A stretch of DNA of 6,199 nucleotides from Candidatus Cloacimonadota bacterium (lineage in GTDB: Bacteria; Cloacimonadota; Cloacimonadia; Cloacimonadales; JAIOQZ01), in NCBI GenBank assembly GCA_021106755.1, contig JAIOTM010000442.1:1-6199 (forward strand). Direction: 5' to 3'. Positions 6,087 to 6,199 of the stretch are shown here, in pieces (position 1 is the stretch's first letter; each line of letters starts with the position of its first letter). A program made the translations under genes and the position numbers. The notes below the pieces were generated by a model. The model did no database searches and had not been told where the DNA came from. It saw nothing but the letters and a program-made list of their open reading frames with translations.

Positions 6087-6199
6087 GGGAATGTAAAGTA
6101 TTTTGTGTAAACTCCTTTTTGTTATTTTTCAAATTTAGCCAATCTTTCTTCGAACATAATGCTCAGCTGGGAGTAAATCATACCCCAGTTCCTGATCGG
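6087..6199 (-). mobile_element. end of an IS256-family insertion sequence
   Basis: The element enters from the right edge. Its transposase reads leftward and stops at 6122. Just outside lies a probable terminal inverted repeat at about 6087-6115, with GGGAATGTAAAG followed by TTTTGTGTAAACTCC. A GTGTAAA core near the end is typical of IS256-family termini as I remember them. The outer boundary is estimated, because the other inverted repeat and target duplication are beyond the window. Confidence 0.7.
6122..6199 (-). CDS. IS256-family (mutator-type) transposase, C-terminal fragment
   Basis: The last 25 codons of a transposase cut by the window edge, ending at TAA (6124-6122). The readable tail includes RNWGMIYSQLSIMFEERL. 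This matches the family's characteristic end, of the form IRNWGLALNQFAIMFEGRL, in DDE transposases of the Mutator superfamily (PF00872), which move the element by cut-and-paste or circle intermediates. The DDE catalytic residues lie in the missing part, so whether the gene is intact cannot be judged. The stop codon is only a few bases inside the putative terminal inverted repeat, as is usual for compact insertion sequences. Confidence 0.75.
   Translation of the reverse strand, partial: PIRNWGMIYSQLSIMFEERLAKFEK

Overview
The window is an AT-rich piece of a Gram-negative bacterial chromosome. The clearest sign of an outer membrane is a lipoprotein of the outer-membrane polysaccharide export (OPX) family. 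Good Shine-Dalgarno sequences (GGAGG, AGAGG, AGGAG), one TTG start and TTGACA/TATAAT-like promoters argue against a typical Bacteroidota genome, which usually lacks SD sites and uses a different promoter consensus. An anaerobic FCB-group or candidate-phylum lineage is possible, but this is an impression and not a demonstrated assignment.

Layout. Positions 1-421 hold no intact gene: a start-less, degenerate open frame on the minus strand (possible GIY-YIG nuclease relic) and a small minus-strand terminator-like hairpin. Next is a minus-strand class I SAM-dependent methyltransferase (422-991). A 332-base divergent region (992-1323) carries an A-rich tract and two candidate promoters pointing right. 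These lead into a two-gene polysaccharide export operon: a Wzz/Wzc-like polysaccharide co-polymerase with a degenerate cytoplasmic tyrosine-kinase (BY-kinase) domain (1324-3318), then a Wza-like SLBB lipoprotein (3327-4358). The genes are 8 bases apart and end in a strong 10-bp terminator stem (4378-4406). After a hairpin-rich spacer comes a nitronate monooxygenase/FabK-type FMN enzyme with a C-terminal cysteine cluster (4649-5791), read from a TTG start. The right end (about 6087-6199) is the edge of an IS256-family insertion sequence, with the last 25 codons of its transposase on the minus strand and a probable terminal inverted repeat.

How it fits together. The co-polymerase spans the inner membrane and periplasm, and the OPX lipoprotein would form the outer-membrane channel. 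Together they make the exit module of a Wzx/Wzy-type capsule or exopolysaccharide system. No glycosyltransferase, flippase, polymerase or phosphatase lies beside them, so the sugar-building genes must be elsewhere. The methyltransferase and the nitronate monooxygenase look like independent single-gene units. I see no CRISPR array, tRNA or rRNA. The most interesting signals are the co-polymerase whose kinase domain appears catalytically dead, the structured leader before the nitronate monooxygenase, and the relic and IS end that flank the window.
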